Of a stretch of DNA of 64,000 nucleotides, positions 8,490 through 17,238 are shown piece after piece. The stretch's first letter is position 1. Every line of letters starts with the position of its first letter. Source of the DNA: an uncultured Pelagibacteraceae bacterium. GTDB taxonomy: Bacteria; Pseudomonadota; Alphaproteobacteria; Pelagibacterales; Pelagibacteraceae. The stretch spans positions 186,001-250,000 of the forward strand of contig CACMIX010000001.1 in assembly GCA_902613855.1 (NCBI GenBank), written 5' to 3'. The translations under genes were made by a program, and so were the position numbers. Below the pieces are notes generated by a model, which was not told the origin of the DNA, did no database searches, and worked only from the letters and a program-made list of their open reading frames with translations.

Positions 8490-9116
8490 ATGGCACTAAA
8501 AGATGTGGGAAATAAAGTTCCAATTTACAAACTCAAGACTACCGAAGAAGTGATGAGGTATTATGATGAGTGGGGAGAAAAAGATAAATATAATAGAGAT
8601 ATGGTTGAATGGAACTATACAGGCCCCAAAGAAACTGTTGAAGTAATAAAAAAATATCTAGCTAATAAAGACGCACTTTTTTTTGATGCAGGATGTGGAA
8701 CTGGATTAGTAGGACAACAACTTAAAAAATTTGGTTATAAAAACTTTCATGGCGCTGATCTTTCACAGAAGTTGTTAGATACAGTTCCAAGAAATTTATA
8801 TCAAAAATTATTCAAAATTGATTTAAACAAACGTATTGAATTTAGTGATAATCTTTATGATAGTGTTATGTGTGTTGGAACTTTTACGTTTGGACACGTG
8901 AAATCTGATGCATTAAATGAATTTATAAGAATAACAAAACCTGGTGGTTTAATTTGTTTTACAATTAACGAAGGAATTTATAAAGACTATGGTTTTGATA
9001 AAAAAATTTTAGATTTAAAAGTAAACAACAAATGGTCAGAAATTGAATTCTTTAAATCTGATTATATAGCGAGTAAAGATGTAAATGCTTGGTTAGGATT
9101 GTATAAAGTAAAATGA
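8490..9116 (+). CDS. Class I SAM-dependent methyltransferase
   Basis: This 208-residue protein carries the SAM-binding motif FDAGCGTGLVGQQL at about residue 64. A hydrophobic strand (YDSVMCVGTFTFGHV) and the post-motif RITKPGGLICF follow, in the order expected for a Rossmann methyltransferase. Small-molecule methyltransferases of this shape are common. Its stop overlaps the kinase gene start (ATGA at 9113). The placement between a Rieske oxygenase and an activation-type kinase/nucleotidyltransferase pair suggests modification of a small metabolite, which I cannot name. Confidence 0.85.
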   Translation: MALKDVGNKVPIYKLKTTEEVMRYYDEWGEKDKYNRDMVEWNYTGPKETVEVIKKYLANKDALFFDAGCGTGLVGQQLKKFGYKNFHGADLSQKLLDTVPRNLYQKLFKIDLNKRIEFSDNLYDSVMCVGTFTFGHVKSDALNEFIRITKPGGLICFTINEGIYKDYGFDKKILDLKVNNKWSEIEFFKSDYIASKDVNAWLGLYKVK

Positions 9117-9523
9117 AAATAATTTTGGTAATGGGATTACCTGGTGCAGGTAAAACAACTTTAGCAAATGAAATAGCGCCATATTTAAATGCTAAAAGAT
9201 TAAATGCTGACGAAGTAAGAAAAGCAGCAGATGATTGGGATTTCTCAAAAGAAGGAAGAATTAGACAAGCAAAAAGAATGGCTGAGTTTGCCCTTAAGTT
9301 AAAGAGTGACGGTCATTATGTTATTGCAGATTTCATAGCACCCACTCCAGAAGCGAGAAGATTATTCCCAGCAGATTTCATAATTTGGGTAGATACAATT
9401 AAAGAAGGACGTTTTGATGATACAAATCAAATGTTTGTAAAGCCAAAAACATTTAATTACCATGTTACTACTCAAGATGCTAAGAATTGGGCTTTAAAAA
9501 TCGTTAAGGAGATCAAAAAATGA
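9113..9523 (+). CDS. Adenylylsulfate-kinase-like P-loop kinase
   Basis: This 136-residue protein has a Walker A motif GLPGAGKT (residues 8-15). An NADEVRKAADDWDFS segment and YVIADFIAPTPEAR follow, in the positions of the APS kinase (CysC) substrate loops. It is shorter than CysC (about 175-200 residues) and lacks ATP sulfurylase next to it. APS kinase activity is possible, but a related small-molecule kinase is equally likely. The ATGA overlaps on both sides place it firmly in the operon with the methyltransferase and nucleotidyltransferase. Confidence 0.78.
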   Translation: MKIILVMGLPGAGKTTLANEIAPYLNAKRLNADEVRKAADDWDFSKEGRIRQAKRMAEFALKLKSDGHYVIADFIAPTPEARRLFPADFIIWVDTIKEGRFDDTNQMFVKPKTFNYHVTTQDAKNWALKIVKEIKK

Positions 9524-9894
9524 CATATCAATGGGATAATAAAAAACCAACAGCACAAATGCTTGGAAGATGGCAACCCTTTCATGATGGTCATTATACT
9601 TTATTTAAGGAAATTATTAAAAAAACAGGTCAAGTTTGTATTCAAATAAGAGATGTACAGGGTGTAGATGATAATCCATTTGATTTTGAGACAGTGAAAA
9701 AAAATATAGAAGATAGATTAAATCCAGAATTTGAAGGTAGGTTTAAAATTATGGTAGTGCCAAATATTACCAATATTTGTTATGGCAGAGGAGTTGGATA
9801 TAAAATGGAGGAAATAGTATTGGATGAAGAAACGCAAAAAATTTCAGCGACAAAAATTAGAGCTAAAATGAGAGAAGAGGGCAAACTAAAATAG
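9520..9894 (+). CDS. Small nucleotidyltransferase (HxGH family)
   Basis: This 124-residue protein shows GRWQPFHDGH near residue 17 and ISATKIRAKMR near the C-terminus. These are the HxGH and IS(S/A)T-x-IR motifs of the cytidylyltransferase/NMN adenylyltransferase superfamily. It is a minimal-length member. It overlaps the upstream kinase by 4 bases (ATGA), so kinase and transferase probably act in sequence on one substrate: phosphorylation, then nucleotidyl transfer, or the reverse as in sulfate activation. The substrate is unknown. Confidence 0.82.
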   Translation: MTYQWDNKKPTAQMLGRWQPFHDGHYTLFKEIIKKTGQVCIQIRDVQGVDDNPFDFETVKKNIEDRLNPEFEGRFKIMVVPNITNICYGRGVGYKMEEIVLDEETQKISATKIRAKMREEGKLK

Positions 9895-9899
9895 CTATA

Positions 9900-10679
9900 A
9901 TGACTAGTAATATTAAAATTATAAAAATTAATAGTGAAATTTCGTCAATAATACTTAATGAACCAAAAACTTATAATTCATTATCATTTAAAAATCTTAT
10001 CGACTTATTAAAAGTATTAAAGAAATTAGATGCTGACAATAAAGTCAAAGTTATAATAATAGAAGGTGCAGGCAAAGGGTTTAGTGCAGGTCATAATTTA
10101 AAAGAGGTAAGAGGATTAAAAAAAAGAGATAGATATCAAAAGCTTTTTAATCTTTGCTCAAAAGTTATGCTTCAAATTGTAGAAGGCAGAAAACCTGTGA
10201 TCGCAAAAGTTCATGGTGCTGCATTTGCAGCTGGTTGTCAGTTAGTAGCCAGTTGTGATCTAGCGTATAGTACAAAAGATGCTTTATTTGCAACTCCAGG
10301 AGTAAATATCGGATTATTTTGCAGTACACCTATGGTCGCTGTAAGTAGGAAAATTAATCGAAAACCTATGATGAAAATGTTGTTAACTGGTGAACCAATA
10401 AAAGCAAATTATGCAAAAGAAATAGGATTAATAAATGACTGCTTCTCAAAACAAAAACTAAAGAGAGAAGTACTTAGTATTGCTAAAAAAATAGCATCTA
10501 AATCTAATTTAACAATAAAGATAGGTAAACAAACTTTTTACAAACAATTAGAGATGCCTTTAAGAAAAGCATATGCACACACAAGCAAAATGATGACTGT
10601 TAACATGATGGCAATGGATGCTAAAGAAGGTATTTCAGCTTTTTTAGAGAAAAGGAAACCTGTCTGGAAAAACAAATAA
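9900..10679 (+). CDS. Enoyl-CoA hydratase/isomerase (crotonase) family protein
   Basis: This 259-residue protein has the crotonase fold: FSAGHNLKE (about residue 61) forms the first oxyanion-hole region, and AAFAAGCQLVASCDLA the second (about 105). It resembles the ECHDC3-like branch. The loop NIGLFCSTP occupies the place where classical hydratases carry the catalytic glutamate (IGTIPGAGG), so a normal hydratase reaction is doubtful. It starts 5 bases after the nucleotidyltransferase and overlaps the next small gene by one base (TAATG). Confidence 0.85.
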   Translation: MTSNIKIIKINSEISSIILNEPKTYNSLSFKNLIDLLKVLKKLDADNKVKVIIIEGAGKGFSAGHNLKEVRGLKKRDRYQKLFNLCSKVMLQIVEGRKPVIAKVHGAAFAAGCQLVASCDLAYSTKDALFATPGVNIGLFCSTPMVAVSRKINRKPMMKMLLTGEPIKANYAKEIGLINDCFSKQKLKREVLSIAKKIASKSNLTIKIGKQTFYKQLEMPLRKAYAHTSKMMTVNMMAMDAKEGISAFLEKRKPVWKNK

Positions 10680-10876
10680 TGATGAGTAAAAAAAATTTTT
10701 TCATCATAATCTTAATTATTTTTGGAATGTTTATAGTTTTTAATTTTAATGATTATAACACTAAAAGAGCTGTGGATGCGTGTTTAGCTGCGAGCCAAAA
10801 ATTGTCTGAAACTAAAATTACCGACTTAGATGAGGCAAAGAAATTTTGCGAAGAGCAAATCAAAAGTGATAAATAA
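10679..10876 (+). CDS. Small membrane-anchored or exported protein, unknown
   Basis: This 65-residue product has an N-terminal hydrophobic helix (KNFFIIILIIFGMFIVF) followed by a short polar domain with two cysteines (VDACLAAS and AKKFCEEQ). The helix could be a membrane anchor or an uncleaved signal. It is coupled to the crotonase by TAATG and to the CoA-binding gene by a 2-base gap. No family is recognised. The two cysteines about 30 residues apart could form a disulfide outside the membrane. Confidence 0.65.
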   Translation: MMSKKNFFIIILIIFGMFIVFNFNDYNTKRAVDACLAASQKLSETKITDLDEAKKFCEEQIKSDK

Positions 10877-10878
10877 TT

Positions 10879-11313
10879 ATGAGTCAGATCAAAGATATTC
10901 TCTCAAAATATAAAACTATTGCTATGATAGGAGTTAGTAATGATCAAACTAAACCATCTACTATTGTGATGAAGTATATGCAGAAATATGGGTATAAAGT
11001 CTTTCCAGTTAACCCATCTGCTAAAGGTCAAAAAATTTTGGGCGAAGAGGTATACGCTAAAATAACTGATATAAAAAAAAATATAGATATTGTTGATGTA
11101 TTTAGACCATCTAGAGAAGTATTGCCAATTGCAGAGGACACTGTGAAAATTGGTGCTAAAGTTTTATGGTTGCAACTTGGAATACGTGACGAAAATGCAA
11201 AAGAGTTAGTTGAAAAAAATCATATAGGATATGTTGAAAATAAATGTACCAAAATGGAATATCAAAAACATTTCTTAAAAGTAAGACAAGCCTTTCCAGT
11301 TCTTAGTGACTAA
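10879..11313 (+). CDS. CoA-binding domain protein (YccU type)
   Basis: This 144-residue protein is a single Rossmann-like CoA-binding domain. IAMIGVSNDQTKPSTIVMKYM is followed by GYKVFPVNP, VDVFRPSREV and LWLQLGI, and it ends near CTKMEYQKH. The order matches the YccU/CoA_binding_2 family, related to the N-terminal domain of succinyl-CoA synthetase alpha. The exact role is unknown. The stop/start overlap TAATG couples it to the following transporter. Confidence 0.88.
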   Translation: MSQIKDILSKYKTIAMIGVSNDQTKPSTIVMKYMQKYGYKVFPVNPSAKGQKILGEEVYAKITDIKKNIDIVDVFRPSREVLPIAEDTVKIGAKVLWLQLGIRDENAKELVEKNHIGYVENKCTKMEYQKHFLKVRQAFPVLSD

Positions 11314-12923
11314 TGAACAAAGTATTAAAATTTTTAGATAGCACTTTCTTAGATTTAGGAAGAGAATTTAAATGGACTTATCTTCCACCATTAATGGTCT
11401 ATATGGCTGCTGGTATTTCAGGTTTAACTGGAATAGTTGGAACTTTCTTCGTTAAAGATTATTTAAATTTATCAGCTGCATTTCTTGCAGGACTTGGATT
11501 TTGGGCAGGGATTCCTTGGGCATTAAAAATGCCTTTAGGACATCTTGTTGATCTTATATGGGAAAGAAAAAACTATATGGTTTATTTAGGTGCCAGCCTA
11601 ATAGCCTTAAGTTTGATGATTATGTATGGGTTAATTATTCATACAGAAACTATGTCAGAAATATTTTCTGTCGAAACTTGGTTTGTAATAAGTGTCATTT
11701 TAGCTCCAGTTGGATATGTAGTTCAGGATGTAGTTGCAGATGCAATGACTGTTGAAGCAGTTCCCTTATCAGATGAACAGGGAACAGATTATAGTAAAGA
11801 TCAAGTAAAAATAATGCATACCACAATGCAAACTCTTGGTCGTTTTGCAATAATAGGTGGAACAGTTCTTGTGGCATTAGTAAATGTTATTTTATTTAGA
11901 GATGTTGAAAGTTTAGAGCAATCTGAAAAAATAAATTTATATGGAACAATTTATTTATATGCTCTTGTAATACCCCTAGTTTCGATCTTTGGTGTAATTT
12001 TAGCAAATTACTTAAGACAAAAAAAAATAAAAATTTTAAAATCTCAAGGATTAGAATTTAAGGAAGAAAGAGGAAATGAAAAAACAGAGATAAACTGGTG
12101 GATTTTAGGTGGTAGTTTAGTTTTTGTAATTTTCACACTCTCAGTAGGATCTTTTAACGTCCCATTTGCACAAGAGATTGTTTTTATAGGCTCAGTAATA
12201 ATTATTTTATTTTTAATGTTTAAACTTATTAAAGAACTACCTCAGGAATTAAGATTAACAATAGTTGGTACGGCTGTAATAATATTTATTTTTAGAGCAA
12301 TGCCAGGACCTGGACCAGGTTTAACTTGGTTTGAAATTGATCAACTTGGATTTAATGAACAGTTTTTTTCAATTTTATCATTACTTGCATCAATTTTAAC
12401 TTTAGCAGGGATTGTTTTGTTAAGACCATTTATGGCAAAGAATTCAATTGCCAAAATAATTGTTGTTTTAAGTATTGCAGGTGCAATTTTATTTTTACCA
12501 AGTGTTGGAATGTACTATGGCTTTCATAATTGGACATCCTCATTAACTGGAGGAGTGGTTGATGCTAAGTTTATTGCTTTAATTAATACAGCTCTTGAAT
12601 CTCCTTTGGGTCAAGTATCAATGATTCCATTACTTGCCTGGATAGCAAAAAATGCTCCATCTCATTTAAAAGCAACTTTTTTTGCAGTTTTTGCCTCCTT
12701 CACCAACCTCGCATTGTCAGCAAGTGCATTAGGAACGAAATATTTAAATGAAATATTTACTGTTACAAGAGAAGTTAAAGATAAAGTTAGTGGTGAAATT
12801 CAAACAACAGCTGATTATTCTGAACTTGGGATTTTATTAATTGTGGTAACTTTATTAACGTTAATACTTCCAATTTTATTTGTCTTTATCATTAACAACA
12901 GCAAATACAAAACTGCAGAGTAG
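11313..12923 (+). CDS. MFS transporter, folate-biopterin (BT1)-like
   Basis: This 536-residue protein has about twelve hydrophobic segments. The early motif GIPWALKMPLGHLVDLIW (about residue 70) and APVGYVVQDVVADAMTVEA (about 135) resemble the substrate-channel motifs of the BT1 folate/biopterin branch of the major facilitator superfamily. It may therefore carry a pterin, folate or a similar ring compound across the inner membrane, but related members carry other substrates. It closes the operon that starts with the Rieske oxygenase. An AT-rich terminator-like hairpin follows. Confidence 0.75.
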   Translation: MNKVLKFLDSTFLDLGREFKWTYLPPLMVYMAAGISGLTGIVGTFFVKDYLNLSAAFLAGLGFWAGIPWALKMPLGHLVDLIWERKNYMVYLGASLIALSLMIMYGLIIHTETMSEIFSVETWFVISVILAPVGYVVQDVVADAMTVEAVPLSDEQGTDYSKDQVKIMHTTMQTLGRFAIIGGTVLVALVNVILFRDVESLEQSEKINLYGTIYLYALVIPLVSIFGVILANYLRQKKIKILKSQGLEFKEERGNEKTEINWWILGGSLVFVIFTLSVGSFNVPFAQEIVFIGSVIIILFLMFKLIKELPQELRLTIVGTAVIIFIFRAMPGPGPGLTWFEIDQLGFNEQFFSILSLLASILTLAGIVLLRPFMAKNSIAKIIVVLSIAGAILFLPSVGMYYGFHNWTSSLTGGVVDAKFIALINTALESPLGQVSMIPLLAWIAKNAPSHLKATFFAVFASFTNLALSASALGTKYLNEIFTVTREVKDKVSGEIQTTADYSELGILLIVVTLLTLILPILFVFIINNSKYKTAE

Positions 12924-12930
12924 CTATTAC

Positions 12931-12960
12931 AAATATTCATAAATATTTATTAGTTTTTTT
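12931..12960 (+). terminator. Probable rho-independent terminator
   Basis: AAATATT at 12931-12937 pairs with AATATTT at 12942-12948 around a 4-base loop. It is followed by a T-rich tract (ATTAGTTTTTTT) ending at 12960, 37 bases after the BT1-like gene. The stem is only A and T, so it is weak, but the position and T run fit termination of the Rieske operon. Confidence 0.45.
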
Positions 12961-12984
12961 AGATTTTTGAGCTAATACGTATCT

Positions 12985-13554
12985 ATGAAAAAAGTCTTCT
13001 TAATTTATGGTCATTACAAAGATAATTCTTTTAATGCTGCAATTAAAAATAAATTTATCAAACAAGTAGAACTAAATGGTAATTCCGTAGATGTAGTCGA
13101 TTTATATAAAGAAAAATTTAATCCAGTATTTGCAGGTGAGGAACCTGATCAAGAAGTTCTTGATCATAGAAAAAGAATTGAAAATTCTGATATCATTGTC
13201 TTGATTGCTCCAATTTGGAATTTTAGAATGCCTGCTATTGTTGAAGGTTGGATTGATAAAGTTCTAGCACCACCTTGGGCATTTAAATTTAAAAAGTTGG
13301 TTGGAAATTATGGATATCCAATTGGTAATTTAAAGCAAAAAAAAGCAATAATATTTTGCACATATGGCTCTCCAAGATTAGCTATCACAACTTTCTTTCT
13401 AAATTTGCCTATTCGAAGATTGAAAAGAGGAGTTTTTCACATGTGTGGCATATATAACATTATCTACAGAAGGTATTTTGCAGTACCATTTGTGAGCGAT
13501 GCCAAGAGACAAGAATTTTTAGAAGATGTTAAAGAAACTGCAAATAACATTTAA
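12985..13554 (+). CDS. NAD(P)H quinone oxidoreductase (flavodoxin-2 fold)
   Basis: This 189-residue protein has the flavodoxin-like fold of the MdaB/KefF/NQO group: VFLIYGHYKDNSFN at the start, IVLIAPIWNFRMPAIVEGWIDKV (about residues 72-95) as the flavin loop, and IIFCTYGSPRL. These cytosolic enzymes reduce quinones with NAD(P)H by two electrons and protect against redox cycling. The gene follows the terminator at 12931-12960 and overlaps the next reading frame by 29 bases, an unusually long overlap for this genome. Confidence 0.85.
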   Translation: MKKVFLIYGHYKDNSFNAAIKNKFIKQVELNGNSVDVVDLYKEKFNPVFAGEEPDQEVLDHRKRIENSDIIVLIAPIWNFRMPAIVEGWIDKVLAPPWAFKFKKLVGNYGYPIGNLKQKKAIIFCTYGSPRLAITTFFLNLPIRRLKRGVFHMCGIYNIIYRRYFAVPFVSDAKRQEFLEDVKETANNI

Positions 13555-13999
13555 AGTATTTATTTTAATTTTTCTATTAACAAGTTTTTCCAAAGCTGAT
13601 TTGTTAAATCCTGATAAGAATATTAAACCTAAAGAAGTTGTCAAAATTCAACTAACTGGACTTCAGCAAAATGATTTAAATTATCAAGATAGTGGTATTG
13701 AACAAACATGGAATTTTGCACATCCAAACAATAAAAAAGTTACAGGACCATTAAATAACTTTAAAAGAATGCTTAAAGGAAATTCATACCAAATGATGAT
13801 TGACCATTTAAGCCATACAATAACCGAATTAAGAAGTAATGATAAATTGGCACAATTTGAGGTTATTATTCTGGATAAAAATAAAATTTATCATAAATTT
13901 AATTGGCAAGTTGAAAAATACATTCTGGATGGAGAATTAAAGGACTGCTGGCTCACAACTATGGTCTCAAACCCAATACCTCTAGGTAGCTCAATCTGA
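13526..13999 (+). CDS. Exported protein, DUF4864-like
   Basis: This 157-residue protein has a signal peptide (MLKKLQITFKVFILIFLLTSFSKA, cleavage about residue 24). The mature part reads VVKIQLTGLQQND and PLNNFKRMLKGNSYQMMIDH, and ends in a strand-rich segment with WQVEKY and CWLTTMVSNP. This layout matches DUF4864, an NTF2-like periplasmic domain of unknown role. The start overlaps the previous gene by 29 bases. There is no other good start after the signal, so the overlap appears real. Confidence 0.72.
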   Translation: MLKKLQITFKVFILIFLLTSFSKADLLNPDKNIKPKEVVKIQLTGLQQNDLNYQDSGIEQTWNFAHPNNKKVTGPLNNFKRMLKGNSYQMMIDHLSHTITELRSNDKLAQFEVIILDKNKIYHKFNWQVEKYILDGELKDCWLTTMVSNPIPLGSSI

Positions 14000-14056
14000 T
14001 ATCTTGTTGATACATTTTTGTTTCGTAATTAATGAAAATTTAGTAGGAATCGTTCA

Positions 14057-16489
14057 ATGAAAACAAAAACCAAAGTTGTTGTAGTTGGTGGTGGGGTTGT
14101 AGGAGTAAGTGCTCTTTATCATCTAGCAAAAAAAGGTTGGTCAGATGTTGTTTTAGTTGAGAGAAAAGAACTAACTTCAGGTTCTACTTGGCATGCAGCT
14201 GGTTTATTACCTTTGTTTAACATGAGTTATTCGGTCGGACAGCTTCATAAATACGCAGTTAATCTTTACAAAACTTTAGAGGAAGAAACTGGAAAGAATG
14301 TTGGTTTTAGTGTTGTTTCAAATATTAGATTAGCTAGCACCAAAGATAGAATGGATGAGTATCATCAATATGCTGGTGTTGCACAAACTATTGGAGTGGA
14401 TGTAAAATTTTTAACTCCTCAACAAGTAAAAGAAATTTGGCCTTTGTGTCATACAGATGATTTAGTTGGCGCAATTCAACACCCAGAAGATGGATATATT
14501 CAGCCAGCTGATTTAACTCAAGCTTTAGCAACTGGTGCAAGAAATAGAGGAGCAGAAATTTATAGAAATACAGCCGTAATGAGTATGAAACAAACTAAAG
14601 ACGGTTGGATAGTAGAAACAGACAAAGGTTCAATTGAATGTGAACATGTAATTTCATGTTCTGGTAATTTTGCAAGACAAACTGGTGAAATGGTAGGTTT
14701 AGATATTCCAGTAATTCCAGTTGAGCATCAATATATTGTAACTGAACCTCATCCTGAAATTCAAAAGAGAAAAAAAGAAGGTCTTCCTGAAATGGGAGTT
14801 CTTAGGGATAGTGATAGTCGATGGTATATGCGAGAAGAAGCAGGTGGATTGATATTAGGACCTTATGAAGATGGCGCACCAGCTTGTTATGTTGAAGGTC
14901 CATCAAAAAATTCAGAGTACGAATTGTTTCAAGAAGATCTTGATAGATTAGCTCCACATATTGAGGGAGCAATTCACCGAGTGCCTGCTTTTGGAGAAGT
15001 TGGTGTAAAAAAAGTTTATAATGGTGCAATATGTTACACACCTGACGGAAATCCAATAGTTGGCCCAGCTTGGGGATTAAAAAATTTTTGGATTAATGAA
15101 GGTCACAGTTTTGGAATTACTGCAGCAGGTGGAGCTGGTTGGCAGTTAGCAGAGTGGATTGTAGACGGCGAACCTACTATTGATATGCTAGGAGTTGAAC
15201 CTAGACGTTATGGAAATTATGCAACCAAATCATACTTAAAAGCAAAAAATGAAGAAGCGTATAGTCATGTTTTTATCACTCACTATCCTGACGAGGAGAG
15301 ACCAGCAGCAAGACCTTTAAGAACAGCACCTTGTTATGAAAGAATGAAAAACTTGGGTGCAGTCTTTGGACAAAAATTTGGTTGGGAAAGACCAAACTTT
15401 TTTGCAACTGATGGCATGGAACAAAAAGATGATTGGTCGTTTAGACGATCAAAATGGTTCGATGCAATTAAAAAAGAGTGTCAAAACGTTAAAGAAAATG
15501 TTGGGTTACTAGATATGACTGCATTTGCAAAATGCAGAATAAGAGGACCTAAAGCTGAAGAATTTTTAGATTTTTTAGTTGCAAACAAACTACCAAAAAA
15601 AATTGGCAGAATAAATTTATGTCATGCTTTAAATACTAAAGGAGGTGTGCATTCTGAATTCACAATTATGAAAGAGGCAGAAAATTCTTATTACTTAGTT
15701 TCTGCAGGAGCAAATTTAAGATTAGATCATGATTGGATACAAAAATGGATGCCAACCGATGGTTCAGTGATATTTGAAGATTTAACTAATAGTACAGGAG
15801 TACTTGTGGTTGCTGGTCCAAAAGCTAGAGATTTGATGCAAAAAGTTTCTACTGATGATTTTTCAAACGAAAATTTTAAATGGTTAACTGCTAAAAAGGT
15901 TAATGTTGGTTATGCTCCAGTTAATGCAATGAGAGTAAATTTTGTAGGTGAGCTAGGATGGGAATTGCATCACCCAATTGAGTATCAAAATCATATTTTT
16001 GATAAATTAATGGATGCAGGTAAGGATTTAGGAATAAAACCTTTTGGCATAAGAGCTATGAACAGTTTAAGATTAGAAAAATCATACAAACTTGTAGGTA
16101 CAGAATTATCAATTGAATACTCACCTTACGAATCTGGTTTGGATAGATTTATTCATCCTAACAAAGGTAATTTTATTGGATTGGAAGCCTTAAATAAATG
16201 GAGAGAAAAGGGATTCGATAATAAATTAGTTACTCTTGAGGTGCATAATACAAAAGATGCAGATGTATTGGGGAATAACCCCATATATAAAGACAATAAA
16301 GTTGTTGGAAGAGCAACTGGGGGTGAGTTTGGTTTTAGATTAGATAAATCAATAGCATTAGCAATGGTTAAACCTGATTTTGCAAATGTGGGTGACAAAT
16401 TACAAGTTGATATCTTGGGAGAAATGTATGAGGCTACTGTATTAGAGGAAAGCCCTTACGATAAAGAAAATAATTTATTGAGAGCATAA
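14057..16489 (+). CDS. Dimethylglycine/sarcosine dehydrogenase-like FAD-GcvT fusion enzyme
   Basis: This 810-residue two-domain enzyme has an N-terminal DAO-type FAD domain (VVVGGGVVGVSALYHLAKKG, then GSTWHAAGLLPL with the flavin-linking histidine region). A GcvT-type folate domain spans about residues 430-800 (KCRIRGPKAEEFLDFL, FVGELGWELHHP). The family removes N-methyl groups from dimethylglycine or sarcosine and passes the formaldehyde unit to tetrahydrofolate, with electrons going to ETF. That fits exactly with etfB, etfA and ETF-QO directly downstream. Dimethylglycine is my preferred substrate because glycine-betaine uptake genes lie in the same window; sarcosine cannot be excluded. Confidence 0.88.
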   Translation: MKTKTKVVVVGGGVVGVSALYHLAKKGWSDVVLVERKELTSGSTWHAAGLLPLFNMSYSVGQLHKYAVNLYKTLEEETGKNVGFSVVSNIRLASTKDRMDEYHQYAGVAQTIGVDVKFLTPQQVKEIWPLCHTDDLVGAIQHPEDGYIQPADLTQALATGARNRGAEIYRNTAVMSMKQTKDGWIVETDKGSIECEHVISCSGNFARQTGEMVGLDIPVIPVEHQYIVTEPHPEIQKRKKEGLPEMGVLRDSDSRWYMREEAGGLILGPYEDGAPACYVEGPSKNSEYELFQEDLDRLAPHIEGAIHRVPAFGEVGVKKVYNGAICYTPDGNPIVGPAWGLKNFWINEGHSFGITAAGGAGWQLAEWIVDGEPTIDMLGVEPRRYGNYATKSYLKAKNEEAYSHVFITHYPDEERPAARPLRTAPCYERMKNLGAVFGQKFGWERPNFFATDGMEQKDDWSFRRSKWFDAIKKECQNVKENVGLLDMTAFAKCRIRGPKAEEFLDFLVANKLPKKIGRINLCHALNTKGGVHSEFTIMKEAENSYYLVSAGANLRLDHDWIQKWMPTDGSVIFEDLTNSTGVLVVAGPKARDLMQKVSTDDFSNENFKWLTAKKVNVGYAPVNAMRVNFVGELGWELHHPIEYQNHIFDKLMDAGKDLGIKPFGIRAMNSLRLEKSYKLVGTELSIEYSPYESGLDRFIHPNKGNFIGLEALNKWREKGFDNKLVTLEVHNTKDADVLGNNPIYKDNKVVGRATGGEFGFRLDKSIALAMVKPDFANVGDKLQVDILGEMYEATVLEESPYDKENNLLRA

Positions 16490-17238
16490 TGAAAATTTTA
16501 GTCGCTGTAAAAAGAGTAATTGATTATAACGTCCAAATAAGAGTAAAAGAGGACGGATCAGGTGTAGTTACAGATAATGTCAAAATGTCAACTAATCCAC
16601 CTGATGACAATGCTATTGAAGAAGCAGTTAAAATAAAAGAGGCAGGTAAAGCAACGGAGATCGTTGCAATAACAGTAGGAGAAGAAAAAGCTCAAGAGAC
16701 TGTTAGAAAAGCTTTAGCAGTTGGAGCAGATAAAGGAATTCATGTAAAGACAGAGGGTGTTTTAGAGCCTCTAGCTGTTTCAAAAATTATACAAAAAATT
16801 GTTGAAAAAGAAAAACCAGATTTAGTTTTTATGGGCAAACAAGCAATTGATGATGACTGCAATCAAACAGGACAAATGTTAAGTGCTTTATTAAATTGGC
16901 CACAAGCAACCTTTGCATCAAACATAGAAGTAAAAGATAATTCTTTAGAGGTTACTAGAGAAATTGACGAAGGTCTTGAAACTGTTGAAATTAATATTCC
17001 AGCAATTGTAACCTGTGATTTAAGATTAAATGAACCTAGATATGCATCATTACCAAATATTATGAAGGCAAAGAAAAAACCTATTGAGGAAATAAATGTT
17101 TCAGATTTAGGAATTGATATCACCCCAAGAGTTCAACAATTAAAAGTTGAGGAACCACCAAAAAGAAAAGCTGGTATTAAGGTAGCAAATGTTGCTGAAC
17201 TAGTTCAAAAATTAAAAAACGAGGCAAAAGTTATATAA
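16489..17238 (+). CDS. etfB: Electron transfer flavoprotein beta subunit
   Basis: This 249-residue protein begins MKILVAVKRVIDYNVQIRV and includes NPPDDNAIEEAVKIKE and the ETF-beta signature RYASLPNIMKAKKKPIEE, which contains the loop that docks onto partner dehydrogenases. It binds AMP and, with the alpha subunit, carries electrons as FAD. Its ATG overlaps the dehydrogenase stop (TAATG) and its stop overlaps etfA in the same way, so all three are translationally coupled. Confidence 0.96.
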   Translation: MKILVAVKRVIDYNVQIRVKEDGSGVVTDNVKMSTNPPDDNAIEEAVKIKEAGKATEIVAITVGEEKAQETVRKALAVGADKGIHVKTEGVLEPLAVSKIIQKIVEKEKPDLVFMGKQAIDDDCNQTGQMLSALLNWPQATFASNIEVKDNSLEVTREIDEGLETVEINIPAIVTCDLRLNEPRYASLPNIMKAKKKPIEEINVSDLGIDITPRVQQLKVEEPPKRKAGIKVANVAELVQKLKNEAKVI

